A DNA stretch of 64,000 nt, from positions 1 to 64,000 of the forward strand of contig JAJYYO010000014.1 of NCBI GenBank assembly GCA_021800795.1, written 5' to 3'. Positions 26,925-36,081 of this stretch are shown here, piece by piece. Numbering within the stretch: the first letter of the stretch is position 1; each line of letters opens with the position of its first letter. The DNA is from Pseudomonadota bacterium. GTDB taxonomy: Bacteria; Pseudomonadota; Gammaproteobacteria; Burkholderiales; Gallionellaceae. A program made the translations under genes and the position numbers. The notes beneath the pieces are model-generated. The model was not told the origin of the DNA, ran no database searches, and was given only the letters and a program-made list of their open reading frames with translations.

Positions 26925-29609
26925 TCAATGACGCGTCAGCAGGCGGTGAATTTCCGGCACACACGAACCGCAATTGCTACCCGCCTTCAGGCATTTCCCG
27001 ACTTCTTCGACGCTCTTCAGACTCTGCGTCTGAATGGCGTCCAGGATGGTTGTTTCGCCCACGCTGAAACAGGCGCACACCACACGTCCGGTATTGGCCC
27101 CCCTGGGCGCTCTCGCGGCCAGCAAACCCGTCAGGTCAGCGGACTCAAGCTGCGGCTTGTCAAACAGACTGATGAGCCATTCGCGCTCGGGAAGCCGCTG
27201 ATCCATTGCGATGAAAAACACCGCTTCCAGGCGTCCGTCTATCAGACAGGCTGCACGGTAACGCCCCATCGCCACATCCAGATACTCGATCCAGTTGCCG
27301 TCCTTTTTCACCTCGGCCTCCACCCAGACGCGCCAGTCATCCGGCAAGCTTTCACCGGCAATTTCCTGCCGCCAGCAACCGGCTCCCCTGGAACTCGCGC
27401 AATAACTGGTATCCGGCAACGCCAGGCGACTGCGGCTCAAGGCGAACCCCTGCCAGGCGGGGCGATAGGGCTCGATGCGCACCGGCGTATGCTTGAATTC
27501 CGGCTGGCCGGAAATCGGGTCGGTGATGGGCGCCACCAGTGCATCCACTATTGCCGACTTGGCAAACGCATCGCTCCAGTGCATGGGTGCAAACAGCGAA
27601 CCTTGTCGCTGATCGTCGCTTACCTGCACCCGCGCCAGCATGCTGCCGAAACGACTGGTCAGGCGCGCCAGTCCACCGTCCTGAAGTTGACGGGCATCGG
27701 ATGCATGTACTTGCACGCAAGGCTCAAACTGATGCGCATTCAGGCGGGCTACCAGACCGGTGCGGGTCATGGTATGCCATTGATCGCGGATGCGTCCTGT
27801 ATTGAGCAGCAGCGGAAAATCGGCATCCACCCGCACAGCAGGCATCCGCGGCGTGACCGCGACCATACGCGCGCGACCGCTCGGCGTATGAAATTGCCCG
27901 TCCCCGAACAGACGCAGCGTGCCATTCGGGGCTGCAGCGTTAACCGGCCATTGCACAGGCTTCAGCGCATCGTATTGCGCATCGCTCAGCTGGGCTAATG
28001 CGCTGATATCAAACGCACGCGCGCCAACATTCTCAAACCCGGACAGTTGCGCGTGTTCGCGAAATATCTGTGCAGGTTTGCTGTAAGAAAACGCGTTGGC
28101 AAAACCCATCCGTTGCGCAACCTGGGTGATGATCCACCAGTCAGCGCGCGCCTCCCCGGAAGGCGGCATGAAGGCGCGCTGGCGCGATATGCATCGCTCG
28201 GAATTGGTCACCGTGCCGTCCTTTTCGCCCCAGCCTGCGGCCGGCAGCAGAATGTCGGCGCAAGCCGTGGTATCGGTATGCTGCACGCAATCGGACACCA
28301 CCACCATTTCACAGGCCTGCAATGCGGCGCGCACCCTGCCGGCATCCGGCAGACTGACCGCCGGATTCGTGCCCATGATCCACACCGCCTTGATTTTTCC
28401 AGATTCGACAGCCTGGAACATATCCACGGCCTTAAGGCCCGGCGCTTGTGCCATGCGCTGCGCCCCCCAGAATCTCGATACCAAACCAACGCTCGCAGGA
28501 TCGGAGAAATCCATGTGTGCCGCCAGTTGATTGGCAAGCCCACCCACCTCACGCCCGCCCATCGCATTGGGCTGGCCGGTCACCGAGAAGGGCCCCATGC
28601 CGGGTTTGCCGATACGGCCGGTAGCCAGATGCGCGTTGATGATCGCATTGCCCTTGTCCACGCCGCTTGAGGACTGGTTGATACCCTGTGAAAATATCGT
28701 CACCGTGCGCCGGGTGCGCGCAAACAAATGGAAAAATTCAGCCGTTTCGGTCTCGGCAATGCCGCAAAGCTGAGCCACCTTGGGGATGGAGTTCACTTCG
28801 CGCGCAGCGGCGAACGCAGCAGCGAACCCTTCCACATGCGCCTCGACAAAGGCAAGATCCAGCGCGTCCTCGCGGCGCAGATGATGCAACAAACCGTTAA
28901 ACAGATACGCATCGGCGCCGGGCGCAATCGCCAGATGCAAATCTGCGATATCGCAGGTCGCGGTGCGACGCGGATCGATCACCACGATCCGCATCTCGGG
29001 ACGCGCCCGCTTTGCTGCGGACAGTCGCTGAAACAGCACCGGATGCGCCCATGCAGTGTTGGAACCTGCGATCACAACCAGGTCTGCGATCTCCACGTCT
29101 TCATAGCTGACCGGCACTGCATCCGCGCCGAAAGCGCGTTTGTGGGCCGCCACTGCCGAGGACATGCAAAGCCTGGAATTGGTGTCGATATTGGCACTGC
29201 CGATAAATCCCTTCATCAGCTTGTTGGCGACGTAATAGTCTTCGGTCAGGATTTGCCCGGACACGTAAAAGGCGACCGCATCGGGTCCGTGTTTTTCGAT
29301 GATATCCATAAAGCCACGCGCGACGCGATCCAGTGCGGCATCCCAGCAGACGCGCCGACCGTTTACCTGCGGGTAGAGCAATTTGCCCTCATGTCCCAGC
29401 GTATCGGCCAGCGCCGAACCCTTGGAACACAGTCGCCCCAAATTCGCCGGATGCAGCTTGTCGCCTGTCAGGCTGATGGTCTCCCCTGCATTCAGTTCGA
29501 CCCCGCAACCCACCCCGCAATAGGGGCAGGTAGAGAAAATCGAGGACTGAGGATCGAGGACTGAGGATTGAGCATCCAGGATTGAGAATTCAGGGCTGGA
29601 GGTATTCAC
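26925..29609 (-). CDS. nasA: assimilatory nitrate reductase catalytic subunit (molybdopterin, with C-terminal 2Fe-2S domain)
   Basis: Reduces nitrate to nitrite in the cytosol. N-terminal 4Fe-4S cysteines in CPYCGVGC and GRLCSKGS, the molybdopterin oxidoreductase core (LCMSSAVAAHKRAFG, GSNTAWAHPV, INQSSSGVDKGNAIIN, IMGTNPAVSLPD), the Mo-dinucleotide-binding C-terminal half, and a final BFD-type 2Fe-2S domain (VVCACFSVGE... CLKAGSNCGSC). 894 residues. It starts at GTG 29609, which forms GTGA with the nirD stop. The first 26 residues before STCPYCG are encoded by GAGGATT-type repeat, which may also supply the GGAG ribosome-binding site. Confidence 0.96.
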   Translation of the reverse strand: MNTSSPEFSILDAQSSVLDPQSSIFSTCPYCGVGCGVELNAGETISLTGDKLHPANLGRLCSKGSALADTLGHEGKLLYPQVNGRRVCWDAALDRVARGFMDIIEKHGPDAVAFYVSGQILTEDYYVANKLMKGFIGSANIDTNSRLCMSSAVAAHKRAFGADAVPVSYEDVEIADLVVIAGSNTAWAHPVLFQRLSAAKRARPEMRIVVIDPRRTATCDIADLHLAIAPGADAYLFNGLLHHLRREDALDLAFVEAHVEGFAAAFAAAREVNSIPKVAQLCGIAETETAEFFHLFARTRRTVTIFSQGINQSSSGVDKGNAIINAHLATGRIGKPGMGPFSVTGQPNAMGGREVGGLANQLAAHMDFSDPASVGLVSRFWGAQRMAQAPGLKAVDMFQAVESGKIKAVWIMGTNPAVSLPDAGRVRAALQACEMVVVSDCVQHTDTTACADILLPAAGWGEKDGTVTNSERCISRQRAFMPPSGEARADWWIITQVAQRMGFANAFSYSKPAQIFREHAQLSGFENVGARAFDISALAQLSDAQYDALKPVQWPVNAAAPNGTLRLFGDGQFHTPSGRARMVAVTPRMPAVRVDADFPLLLNTGRIRDQWHTMTRTGLVARLNAHQFEPCVQVHASDARQLQDGGLARLTSRFGSMLARVQVSDDQRQGSLFAPMHWSDAFAKSAIVDALVAPITDPISGQPEFKHTPVRIEPYRPAWQGFALSRSRLALPDTSYCASSRGAGCWRQEIAGESLPDDWRVWVEAEVKKDGNWIEYLDVAMGRYRAACLIDGRLEAVFFIAMDQRLPEREWLISLFDKPQLESADLTGLLAARAPRGANTGRVVCACFSVGETTILDAIQTQSLKSVEEVGKCLKAGSNCGSCVPEIHRLLTRH

Positions 29610-29636
29610 TCGCTCCTCGCTCCTTGTTCCTCATTC
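29536..29636. repeat. GAGGACT/GAGGATT and GGAGCGA repeats at the nirD-nasA junction
   Basis: Diverged units GAGGACTGAGGATCGAGGACTGAGGATTGAG (29537-29585) occupy the start of nasA, and GGAGCGAGGAGCGAG (minus strand, about 29610-29625) forms the end of nirD. Both stretches are translated, giving SILDAQSSVLDPQSSI in NasA and the EEQGARSE tail of NirD. Confidence 0.8.
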
Positions 29637-29941
29637 CCGACTTCGAGAAACAGCACACCATGCGCCACACGCATTTCATAACGGTGCGCACAACCCACGT
29701 CCGGTGCAACAGCCTCCCCTGTTTCCAGCGCAATCACCCAGCTGTGCAGCGGACAGGTCACCCGTTTGCCGTGCACGATGCCTTGCGACAAGGGGCCGCC
29801 CTTATGCGGGCAACGGTTATCCAGCGCGAACACCTCATCGTCCACGCTGCGAAACAATGCGATTTCGCCTTTTGATGTCTTAATCACCCGCGAACCTTGT
29901 CGCGGAATATCGGAAAGCTGACCAACCTGTATCCAGTTCAT
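29606..29941 (-). CDS. nirD: nitrite reductase small subunit, Rieske type
   Basis: A 111-residue partner of NirB. The Rieske-like ligands are present: CPHKGGPLSQGIVHG and CPLHSWVIALETG, with Cys-His in both loops. It joins NirB in NADH-dependent reduction of nitrite to ammonium. It sits between nirB and nasA in one operon; its stop overlaps the nasA GTG. The last residues are repeat-derived. Confidence 0.95.
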   Translation of the reverse strand: MNWIQVGQLSDIPRQGSRVIKTSKGEIALFRSVDDEVFALDNRCPHKGGPLSQGIVHGKRVTCPLHSWVIALETGEAVAPDVGCAHRYEMRVAHGVLFLEVGNEEQGARSE

Positions 29942-29987
29942 TATATTTACCTTTTTTCGTGGCTAATTTGTCGGGTTAAAACCCGAC

Positions 29988-32501
29988 CTACGCGATTGTA
30001 GCCAAGGCTGCGTATTCATGTGCGTCTTTACCCATCGCGCGTTCTTTCCACGGATCGTCCTGCGAATAGCGCTGCGACTCCAGGAAGCGCGCATACAACT
30101 CGGCGCGTCCGGCCGCATCTTCGACGATATGCCGTTTGACATAGGCCAGACCCACGCGCTCTATCCAGGGTGCGGTGCGGTCCATATATTGCGCTTCTTC
30201 ACGGTAAAGCTGCATGAATGCCCCGCAATATTCAAGCACTTCAACCTCTGTCTCAACCTTGCACAGAAAATCGGTGACGCGCACCTTGATGCCGCCATTG
30301 CCGCCGACATGAATCTCATAACCTGAATCCACGCAGACGATACCGAAATCCTTGATGGTCGCTTCGGCGCAATTGCGCGGACAACCTGAGACCGCAATTT
30401 TAAACTTGTGCGGCGTCCATGAACCCCAGGTCATTTTCTCAACCTTGATGCCCAGACCCGTTGAGTCCTGCGTGCCGAAACGGCACCATTCCAGGCCGAC
30501 GCAGGTTTTAACCGTGCGCAGCGATTTGCCGTAGGCATGACCCGAGACAAACCCGCCGTCAACCAGATCGCTCCACATCCCGGGAAGATTTTCCTTGGTG
30601 ACGCCATACAAACCGATGCGCTGTCCTCCGGTGATATGAACGGTAGCGACCTCGTATTTTTCGGCAATTTCGGCAATCGTGCGCAATTCCGCCGGCGAAG
30701 TGACGCCGCCCCAGATACGCGGAATCACGGAATAAGTGCCGTCTTTCTGGATATTGGCGTGCACCCTTTCGTTGATGAAGCGCGAACGGCTGTCGTCCAC
30801 ATAAACGCCCGGCCAGGCGGTCATCAGATAATAATTGAGCGCGGGGCGGCAAACATGACAGCCATCCTTATTCTTCCAGTCCAGCGCACGCATCAGATCC
30901 GGCATGTTTTTCACGCCCAGTTTTTTGATCGCCTCCTGCACATCCTGATGCGCATGATCCGTACAGCCGCACATCGCCTTCTTGCTGGTCTTCGCGGAAT
31001 AGTCTCCGCCCAGCGTGTTGGCCAGGATGGATTCCACCAGGCCGGTGCACGAACCGCATGATGCCGATGCCTTGGTGTGCGCGCGCACTTCTTCCAGCGT
31101 AAACAGTTTTTTCCCGATGATGGCATCCACAATCGCGCCCTTGCAGACGCCGTTACAGCCGCAAATCTCCGCAGTGTCCGGCATGTTCGCCACACTCGAC
31201 ACACCGCCGCGCCCGGCGTCCCCCAGATGCACCTGCCCGAACAGCAGGTGTTCGCGCAAATCGGACACATCGGTTCCGTCGCGCATCAACTGGAAGTACC
31301 ACGGGCCATCCATGGTCTCGCCATACATCACCGCGCCGCGCAATTTGTTGTCGCGCAACACCAGTTTCTTGTACACACCGCGCGCAGAATCCTGCAACAA
31401 CAGTTCTTCATCGCCCGGACCCGCGTTAAAATTTCCCGCAGAGAACAGATCGATGCCTGTCACCTTGAGCTTGGTGGAAACGGAAGAACCCTCATAGCGC
31501 ATCCTGCCGTAACGGGCGAGATGGTTCGCCGCCACCTTGGCCTGCTCGAACAAGGGCGCGACCAGTCCGTAGGTCTGTCCGCGATGCTGCACGCACTCGC
31601 CTACCGAATAAATCTTCGGATCGAAGGTCTGCATCGTGTCGCTGACCACGATGCCGCGCTCGCAATGAATGCCGGCAGCCTTGGCAAGGGCGATATTGGG
31701 ACGGATGCCTGCCGCCATGATCAGCAGGTCGGCCTCGATTTCCTCTCCATCCACAAAGCGCAAACCCGTGACCTTGTCTTCTCCCAGCACCGCTTCGGTC
31801 TGGCGTGACATATAAAACTTCAACCCGCGCTTCTCCAGCGCCTCCTTCAACAGTCCGCCGCCCACCTTATCCAGCTGGCGCTCCATCGGCCAGTCGCACA
31901 GATGCACCACGGACACTTCCATGCCTTGAATCGAGAGGCCGTTCGCCGCCTCCAGGCCCAGCAACCCGCCGCCGATCACCACGGCGCGTTTGCATGTCTT
32001 AGCCGCTGCGAGCATTTTTTCCACATCGTCTATATTGCGATAGGCCAGCACCCCGGGCAAGTTCATCCCCGGTATCGGCAACATGATAGGGTTCGAGCCC
32101 GTTGCGATCAACAGACGATCGTAAGGCACGGCCATGCCGTCTTCAGTTTCAACCTGACAACGGAAACGATCTATCTTGCTTACCATTTTGCCGACATGCA
32201 ACTTGATATGATTTTCCTCGTACCAGCTCCAGTCATTGAGCACGGTATCCTGAAACTTCATTTCGCCTGACAGGACAGGAGAGAGCAGAATCCGGTTGTA
32301 ATTGGGCTGCGGTTCGGCGCCAAACACCGTGATGTCAAACTCATCCGGCGACATCTTGAGCAACTCTTCCAGAGTGCGTATGCCCGCCATGCCGTTGCCG
32401 ATTACCACCAGCCTTGTTTTAGTTTTGGCGTAACACCCGCTGACGCGGGTGTTAGCCTGCTCTGAAACTCCGCTTCGCTCCGTTTTCTTTGCATTCATCA
32501 T
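29988..32501 (-). CDS. nirB: NAD(P)H-dependent nitrite reductase large subunit
   Basis: Siroheme enzyme that makes ammonium from nitrite. Domains in order: FAD/NAD (RLVVIGNGMAGIRTLEEL, about 30-48; AVVIGGGLLGLEAANGL), BFD-type 2Fe-2S (EICGCNGVCKGAI and CGSCTGLVE; KDGCHVCRPALNYYL), and the siroheme/4Fe-4S C-terminal part (CVGLEWCRFGTQDS, GCPRNCAEATIKD). 837 residues. ATG 32501 has AGGA upstream; the roughly 28 residues before KTRLVVIGNG are unlike the family and contain a strong hairpin repeat. First gene of nirB-nirD-nasA. Confidence 0.97.
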   Translation of the reverse strand: MMNAKKTERSGVSEQANTRVSGCYAKTKTRLVVIGNGMAGIRTLEELLKMSPDEFDITVFGAEPQPNYNRILLSPVLSGEMKFQDTVLNDWSWYEENHIKLHVGKMVSKIDRFRCQVETEDGMAVPYDRLLIATGSNPIMLPIPGMNLPGVLAYRNIDDVEKMLAAAKTCKRAVVIGGGLLGLEAANGLSIQGMEVSVVHLCDWPMERQLDKVGGGLLKEALEKRGLKFYMSRQTEAVLGEDKVTGLRFVDGEEIEADLLIMAAGIRPNIALAKAAGIHCERGIVVSDTMQTFDPKIYSVGECVQHRGQTYGLVAPLFEQAKVAANHLARYGRMRYEGSSVSTKLKVTGIDLFSAGNFNAGPGDEELLLQDSARGVYKKLVLRDNKLRGAVMYGETMDGPWYFQLMRDGTDVSDLREHLLFGQVHLGDAGRGGVSSVANMPDTAEICGCNGVCKGAIVDAIIGKKLFTLEEVRAHTKASASCGSCTGLVESILANTLGGDYSAKTSKKAMCGCTDHAHQDVQEAIKKLGVKNMPDLMRALDWKNKDGCHVCRPALNYYLMTAWPGVYVDDSRSRFINERVHANIQKDGTYSVIPRIWGGVTSPAELRTIAEIAEKYEVATVHITGGQRIGLYGVTKENLPGMWSDLVDGGFVSGHAYGKSLRTVKTCVGLEWCRFGTQDSTGLGIKVEKMTWGSWTPHKFKIAVSGCPRNCAEATIKDFGIVCVDSGYEIHVGGNGGIKVRVTDFLCKVETEVEVLEYCGAFMQLYREEAQYMDRTAPWIERVGLAYVKRHIVEDAAGRAELYARFLESQRYSQDDPWKERAMGKDAHEYAALATIA
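32431..32454. repeat. perfect 10-bp inverted repeat inside the nirB 5' coding end
   Basis: TAACACCCGC and GCGGGTGTTA are separated by 4 nt. It encodes part of the atypical N-terminal extension of NirB and would form a stable hairpin in the mRNA about 50 nt after the start codon. Confidence 0.85.
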
Positions 32502-32513
32502 TTCATCCTCACA

Positions 32514-32635
32514 ATAAAAAAGGCGTCGCCCGATTTTCGGGTGCGCTGAATAAACACTGCACGGTGTCCTTCAGTACATCCTTAATCAAGTCGACGCCTT
32601 TGTCGGTTGTTAAACTTCACCACCCGCCGTTGGGT
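32514..32635 (-). promoter_or_regulatory. ANTAR-type antitermination leader of nirB-nirD-nasA
   Basis: Read on the minus strand. P1 (32622-32635) is ACCC-AACGGC-GGGT. P2 (32592-32605) is CGAC-AAAGGC-GTCG. Both have 4-bp stems and six-base loops with A at position 1 and G at position 4, the known ANTAR recognition rule. A terminator follows: GGCGTCG (32592-32598, the right half of P2) pairs with CGACGCC (32522-32528) around an inner CCCGA-AAA-TCGGG hairpin, then six T. P2 and the terminator are mutually exclusive. NasT, encoded at 41512-42087, is the expected ligand. Confidence 0.85.
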
Positions 32636-32660
32636 AAGCCAAGCCTCTCGTGGTTTATAA

Positions 32661-32676
32661 AGCAACTTATATGCCA
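32661..32676 (-). promoter_or_regulatory. sigma-54 promoter of nirB
   Basis: TGGCAT-N5-TTGCT with GG-N10-GC spacing. The predicted start near 32650 gives a leader of about 150 nt that contains P1, P2 and the terminator in full. Confidence 0.8.
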
Positions 32677-32899
32677 GCTCCTGCTGTTATTTTCAGTCAG
32701 CCTGCCTGCCACAAGGCAGAAAAAACGACCTTGCATAACAAAATAACACTTATATTTCAAATTGTTATATTCACGCTCCTCGGTCATCCAGGCTGATGGT
32801 CTACGCTGAACCCATAGCAAAACCAAAGCGCAATATTCATCAATACGCACTGAACCTGTGCGTTTTTCTCCCGTTTACACACGCAGAGGGCAAAACTGC

Positions 32900-32940
32900 G
32901 CACCACATTGGTCTTTTCCAGTGTTTTTGTGCACCAAAAA
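32900..32940. promoter_or_regulatory. possible NtrC-binding region between nirB and narK
   Basis: GCACC-N5-GGTCT at 32900-32914 and a half-site GCACCAAAAAA from 32931 resemble NtrC sites (TGCACC-N5-GGTGCA). They lie about 95-135 bp from the narK -24 element and about 225-255 bp from that of nirB, suitable for a shared enhancer. The rest of 32677-33035 shows no gene. Confidence 0.4.
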
Positions 32941-33035
32941 AGAAATAGTCGAATCAACCTCGCCGTATCCGCTGCTTCCTGAGCGCACGCCCAAGCCATG
33001 CCGGTACTGAAATGCGCCATTTATCGTGAATTGAG

Positions 33036-33051
33036 TGGCACAGGAATTGCT
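33036..33051 (+). promoter_or_regulatory. sigma-54 promoter of narK
   Basis: TGGCAC-N5-TTGCT, an exact -24/-12 consensus with GG-N10-GC. The start of transcription would be near 33062, about 26 nt before the narK ATG, so this gene has no room for an ANTAR leader. Confidence 0.85.
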
Positions 33052-33087
33052 TGACGTGAAACATCATCAACCTCAGGAGCATTTCAC

Positions 33088-34303
33088 CATGAACAAGAGC
33101 AGCTTTCTCAAAGCCGGGCACACCCCCACCCTGCTGTCGGCATTTCTCTACTTCGATCTTGCCTTCATGGTCTGGGTGCTGCTGGGCCCGCTCGGCGTGC
33201 AAATTGCCGCCGATCTTCATCTGTCCCCTGCGCAAAAAGGAATGATGGTCGCCACCCCGATTCTCTCCGGCGCGCTGCTGCGGGTCGTCATGGGCCTGCT
33301 GGTCGATCAGGTAAAACCGAAACTGGCTGGCGCCGTCGGCCAGTTGATCATCATCGTCACCCTGTTCGTCGCCTGGCGCGTGGGCGTGCATTCTTACGAG
33401 CAGGCGCTGATACTCGGCATCTTCCTGGGCGTGGCCGGCGCATCTTTCGCTGCCGCACTGCCGCTGGCCTCGCGCTGGTATCCCGCCGAACATCAGGGTA
33501 CCGCGATGGGCATTGCGGGCGCCGGCAATTCAGGCACTGCACTTGCGGCGCTTATCGCACCCAGTCTCGCTGTGGCTTACGGCTGGACCAACGTTTTCGG
33601 TCTGGCGCTGATTCCGCTGGTTGTCGTCTTCGTCATCTACATGACGCTGGCCAAAAACGCACCCGATTGTCCGCCGGCAAGATCACTGGCTGAATACGTT
33701 AACGTTTTAAAGGATAAGGATGCCTGGTGGTTCATGTTTTTCTACTCGGTCACCTTCGGCGGCTTCGTGGGGCTGGCCTCATCGCTGACCATCTATTTCA
33801 ACACGCAATACGGACTGGATGCCAAGACCGCCGGATTTTTCACCGCCGCGTGCGTCTTCGCAGGTTCCTTGGTGCGTCCCATCGGCGGCAATGTCGCCGA
33901 CCGCATCGGCGGCGTCAAGTCACTGACCGGCATGTATATGCTAGCAGCCATGTCGCTTGCCACGGTCAGCTTTGCACCTGCCAGCGCATGGAGCGCGCTT
34001 GCCATGTTCGTGGTAGCCATGCTCAGCCTGGGAATGGGCAACGGCGCCGTATTTCAGCTTGTGCCACAGCGTTTCCGCAAGGAGATCGGCGTGATGACCG
34101 GCATGGTCGGCATGGCAGGCGGCATAGGCGGCTTCTATCTGGCCTCCAGTCTTGGTTACTCCAGACAAGTGACCGGCAGTTATCAGACCGGCTTTATGAT
34201 CTTCGCCGCGCTCGCGGTGATTGCACTGATCGGACTGACCGGCGTCAAATCGCGCTGGCGTACCACCTGGGGCGCATCGCATCTGACTGCTGCAAAAATC
34301 TGA
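33088..34303 (+). CDS. narK: NarK/NasA-family nitrate/nitrite MFS transporter
   Basis: An inner-membrane transporter of 404 residues with about 12 hydrophobic segments. The nitrate signature is seen as GIAGAGNSGTALAAL (about 145-159) with a second Gly-rich motif GMVGMAGGIGGFYL; arginine-bearing loops flank both. ATG 33088 is preceded by AGGAG and lies downstream of the sigma-54 promoter, so longer starts are excluded. It is divergent from nirB-nirD-nasA and supplies its substrate. Confidence 0.95.
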
Positions 34304-34325
34304 TGTGGTATTCTCGCAGCAACTC

Positions 34326-36026
34326 ATGAGCAAAACCTCGTTGCAGATCGATTTGGGCTATACCTCGTTGGCGGGCCTGCGCCCGCGCAACGAGGACTAC
34401 TGCGCCGGCGTCACACCCGACGGCGAAGCGCTGGAGAACAAGGGCATCCTGATCGCCGTAGCCGATGGCGTGGGCGGACATGCCAACGGCCGCGAGGCTT
34501 CGGAATACTGCGTACGCAGCCTGCTTGCCGACTACTACTCAACGCCCGACACCTGGAGCATCCCGCAGTCGCTCGACAAGGTCATCGTCGCACTCAACCG
34601 CTGGCTGTATTCACACAGCAGGCGCGCCCGGGAAACCGCCGGCATGGCCACCACGCTCTCCGCTGTGGTACTGCGCGGACGTCGCTATGCCATCGCGCAT
34701 GTCGGCGACACCCGTGTTTATCTGCTGCGCAACGGTGAGCTGTCGCTGCTCACCAGCGACCATGTGTGGAAACATCCTGAACTCAACAATGTGTTGTCAC
34801 GTGCGGTCGGTCTTGATGCAAATCTGCCGATAGACTTTACCGATGGAAACCTTGTCGAGGGCGACCTGTTTCTGCTTGCCAGCGACGGCGTCTGGAATGT
34901 ACTGGGCGATGCACGCCTGATTAAACTGCTCGAAACCCCTGAGAGCGCCGAGGATATTGCCGCGCGCATCACGCTGGCGGCTCTTGAAGCGGGTAGCGAC
35001 GATAACTGCACCGCACTGGTGGCCAGAATCACCCAGTTGCCCGCCGACAGCCTGCGGGACAATGTCGCGAGCATAGGCGCGCTGCCGCTGCCGCAGCGTC
35101 TGAAACCGGGGCAAAGCATAGACGGCCTGGAAGTACTCGAAGTGATTCATGACTCGCGCATCACCGTGCTCTACCGCGTGAAAGATCCCAGGAACGGCCA
35201 GAATTACGCACTGAAAACCTTGCATAGCGACGCCGATGCAGCGGATACCGCCGCCATCGCCTACGAGGAATGGCTGGCGCGCCGCGTTTCCAGCGCACAT
35301 TTTCCGCAGGTGCTGGACTGGCCGCAACGTTCCCGTCTCTACTATCTGTCAACCTGGCACGAAGGAGCGACGCTGGCGCGCCACCTTGAAATGGGAAGGC
35401 GCTTCACCACGGTCGAGGGTACTGATCTTGCCACACGCATACTCAAGGCGGTAGCGACGCTGCATCGGCTGGGCATCATTCATCGCGACATCAAGCCGGA
35501 CAATCTGCATCTCGGCGCCGACGGTCGCCTGCGTGTGCTGGATCTGGGCGTTGCCGCTTCCGACGGCCTGGATGCCGAAGAAACTTTCAATGAAATAAAC
35601 AATCCGGGCACGCCTTCCTACATGGCGCCCGAACTCTTCAACGGCACGCCGGCCAATGAATCCAGCGATCTGTATTCGGTCGGCGTCACGTTATACCATC
35701 TGCTGACACGCAAATACCCCTATGGCGAAATTGAGCCGTTTCAAACGCCTCGTTTTGGCGATCCCATTCCGCCCACGCGCTACCGACCTGACATACCGGA
35801 ATGGCTGGAATCCGTCATACTCAAGGGGGTCGCCCGTAAACCCGCCGATCGTTTTGAGGCAGCCGAGGAGTTCCTGCTGGCACTGGAGCAGGGCGCTCAG
35901 CGTCCGCTGCGCGTTGCCCGCCGCACACCCTTGCTCAAACGAGACCCGCTTCTGAGTATCAAACTGCTGGCAGCGGCCTCACTGGTGCTCAACGCCCTGC
36001 TGCTTTTTCTGCTGCTGGCAAAATGA
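34326..36026 (+). CDS. fused PP2C phosphatase and Ser/Thr protein kinase with C-terminal anchor
   Basis: A protein of 566 residues. Residues 1-240 are a PP2C domain (RNEDYCAG, VADGVGGHANG, HVGDTRVYL, ASDGVWN). Residues 260-530 are a Hanks-type kinase (Lys in YALKTL, HRDIKPDNLHL, VLDLGVA in place of DFG, GTPSYMAPELF). A final hydrophobic helix (LLAAASLVLNALLLFLLL) anchors it. The gene follows narK by 22 nt. From memory, a kinase gene also lies between nirB and the nitrate transporter gene in Pseudomonas aeruginosa (PA1782), so a role in nitrate assimilation is likely but unproven. Confidence 0.9.
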   Translation: MSKTSLQIDLGYTSLAGLRPRNEDYCAGVTPDGEALENKGILIAVADGVGGHANGREASEYCVRSLLADYYSTPDTWSIPQSLDKVIVALNRWLYSHSRRARETAGMATTLSAVVLRGRRYAIAHVGDTRVYLLRNGELSLLTSDHVWKHPELNNVLSRAVGLDANLPIDFTDGNLVEGDLFLLASDGVWNVLGDARLIKLLETPESAEDIAARITLAALEAGSDDNCTALVARITQLPADSLRDNVASIGALPLPQRLKPGQSIDGLEVLEVIHDSRITVLYRVKDPRNGQNYALKTLHSDADAADTAAIAYEEWLARRVSSAHFPQVLDWPQRSRLYYLSTWHEGATLARHLEMGRRFTTVEGTDLATRILKAVATLHRLGIIHRDIKPDNLHLGADGRLRVLDLGVAASDGLDAEETFNEINNPGTPSYMAPELFNGTPANESSDLYSVGVTLYHLLTRKYPYGEIEPFQTPRFGDPIPPTRYRPDIPEWLESVILKGVARKPADRFEAAEEFLLALEQGAQRPLRVARRTPLLKRDPLLSIKLLAAASLVLNALLLFLLLAK

Positions 36027-36081
36027 CAGGATTGCGATGAGATATCCCGGGTTCCTGTAAGACGGATTCATCTTTTCAGTT

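Noticed and set aside
33035-33087. Extended narK start
   Set aside because: The extra codons overlap the -24/-12 promoter, so they cannot be in the mRNA.
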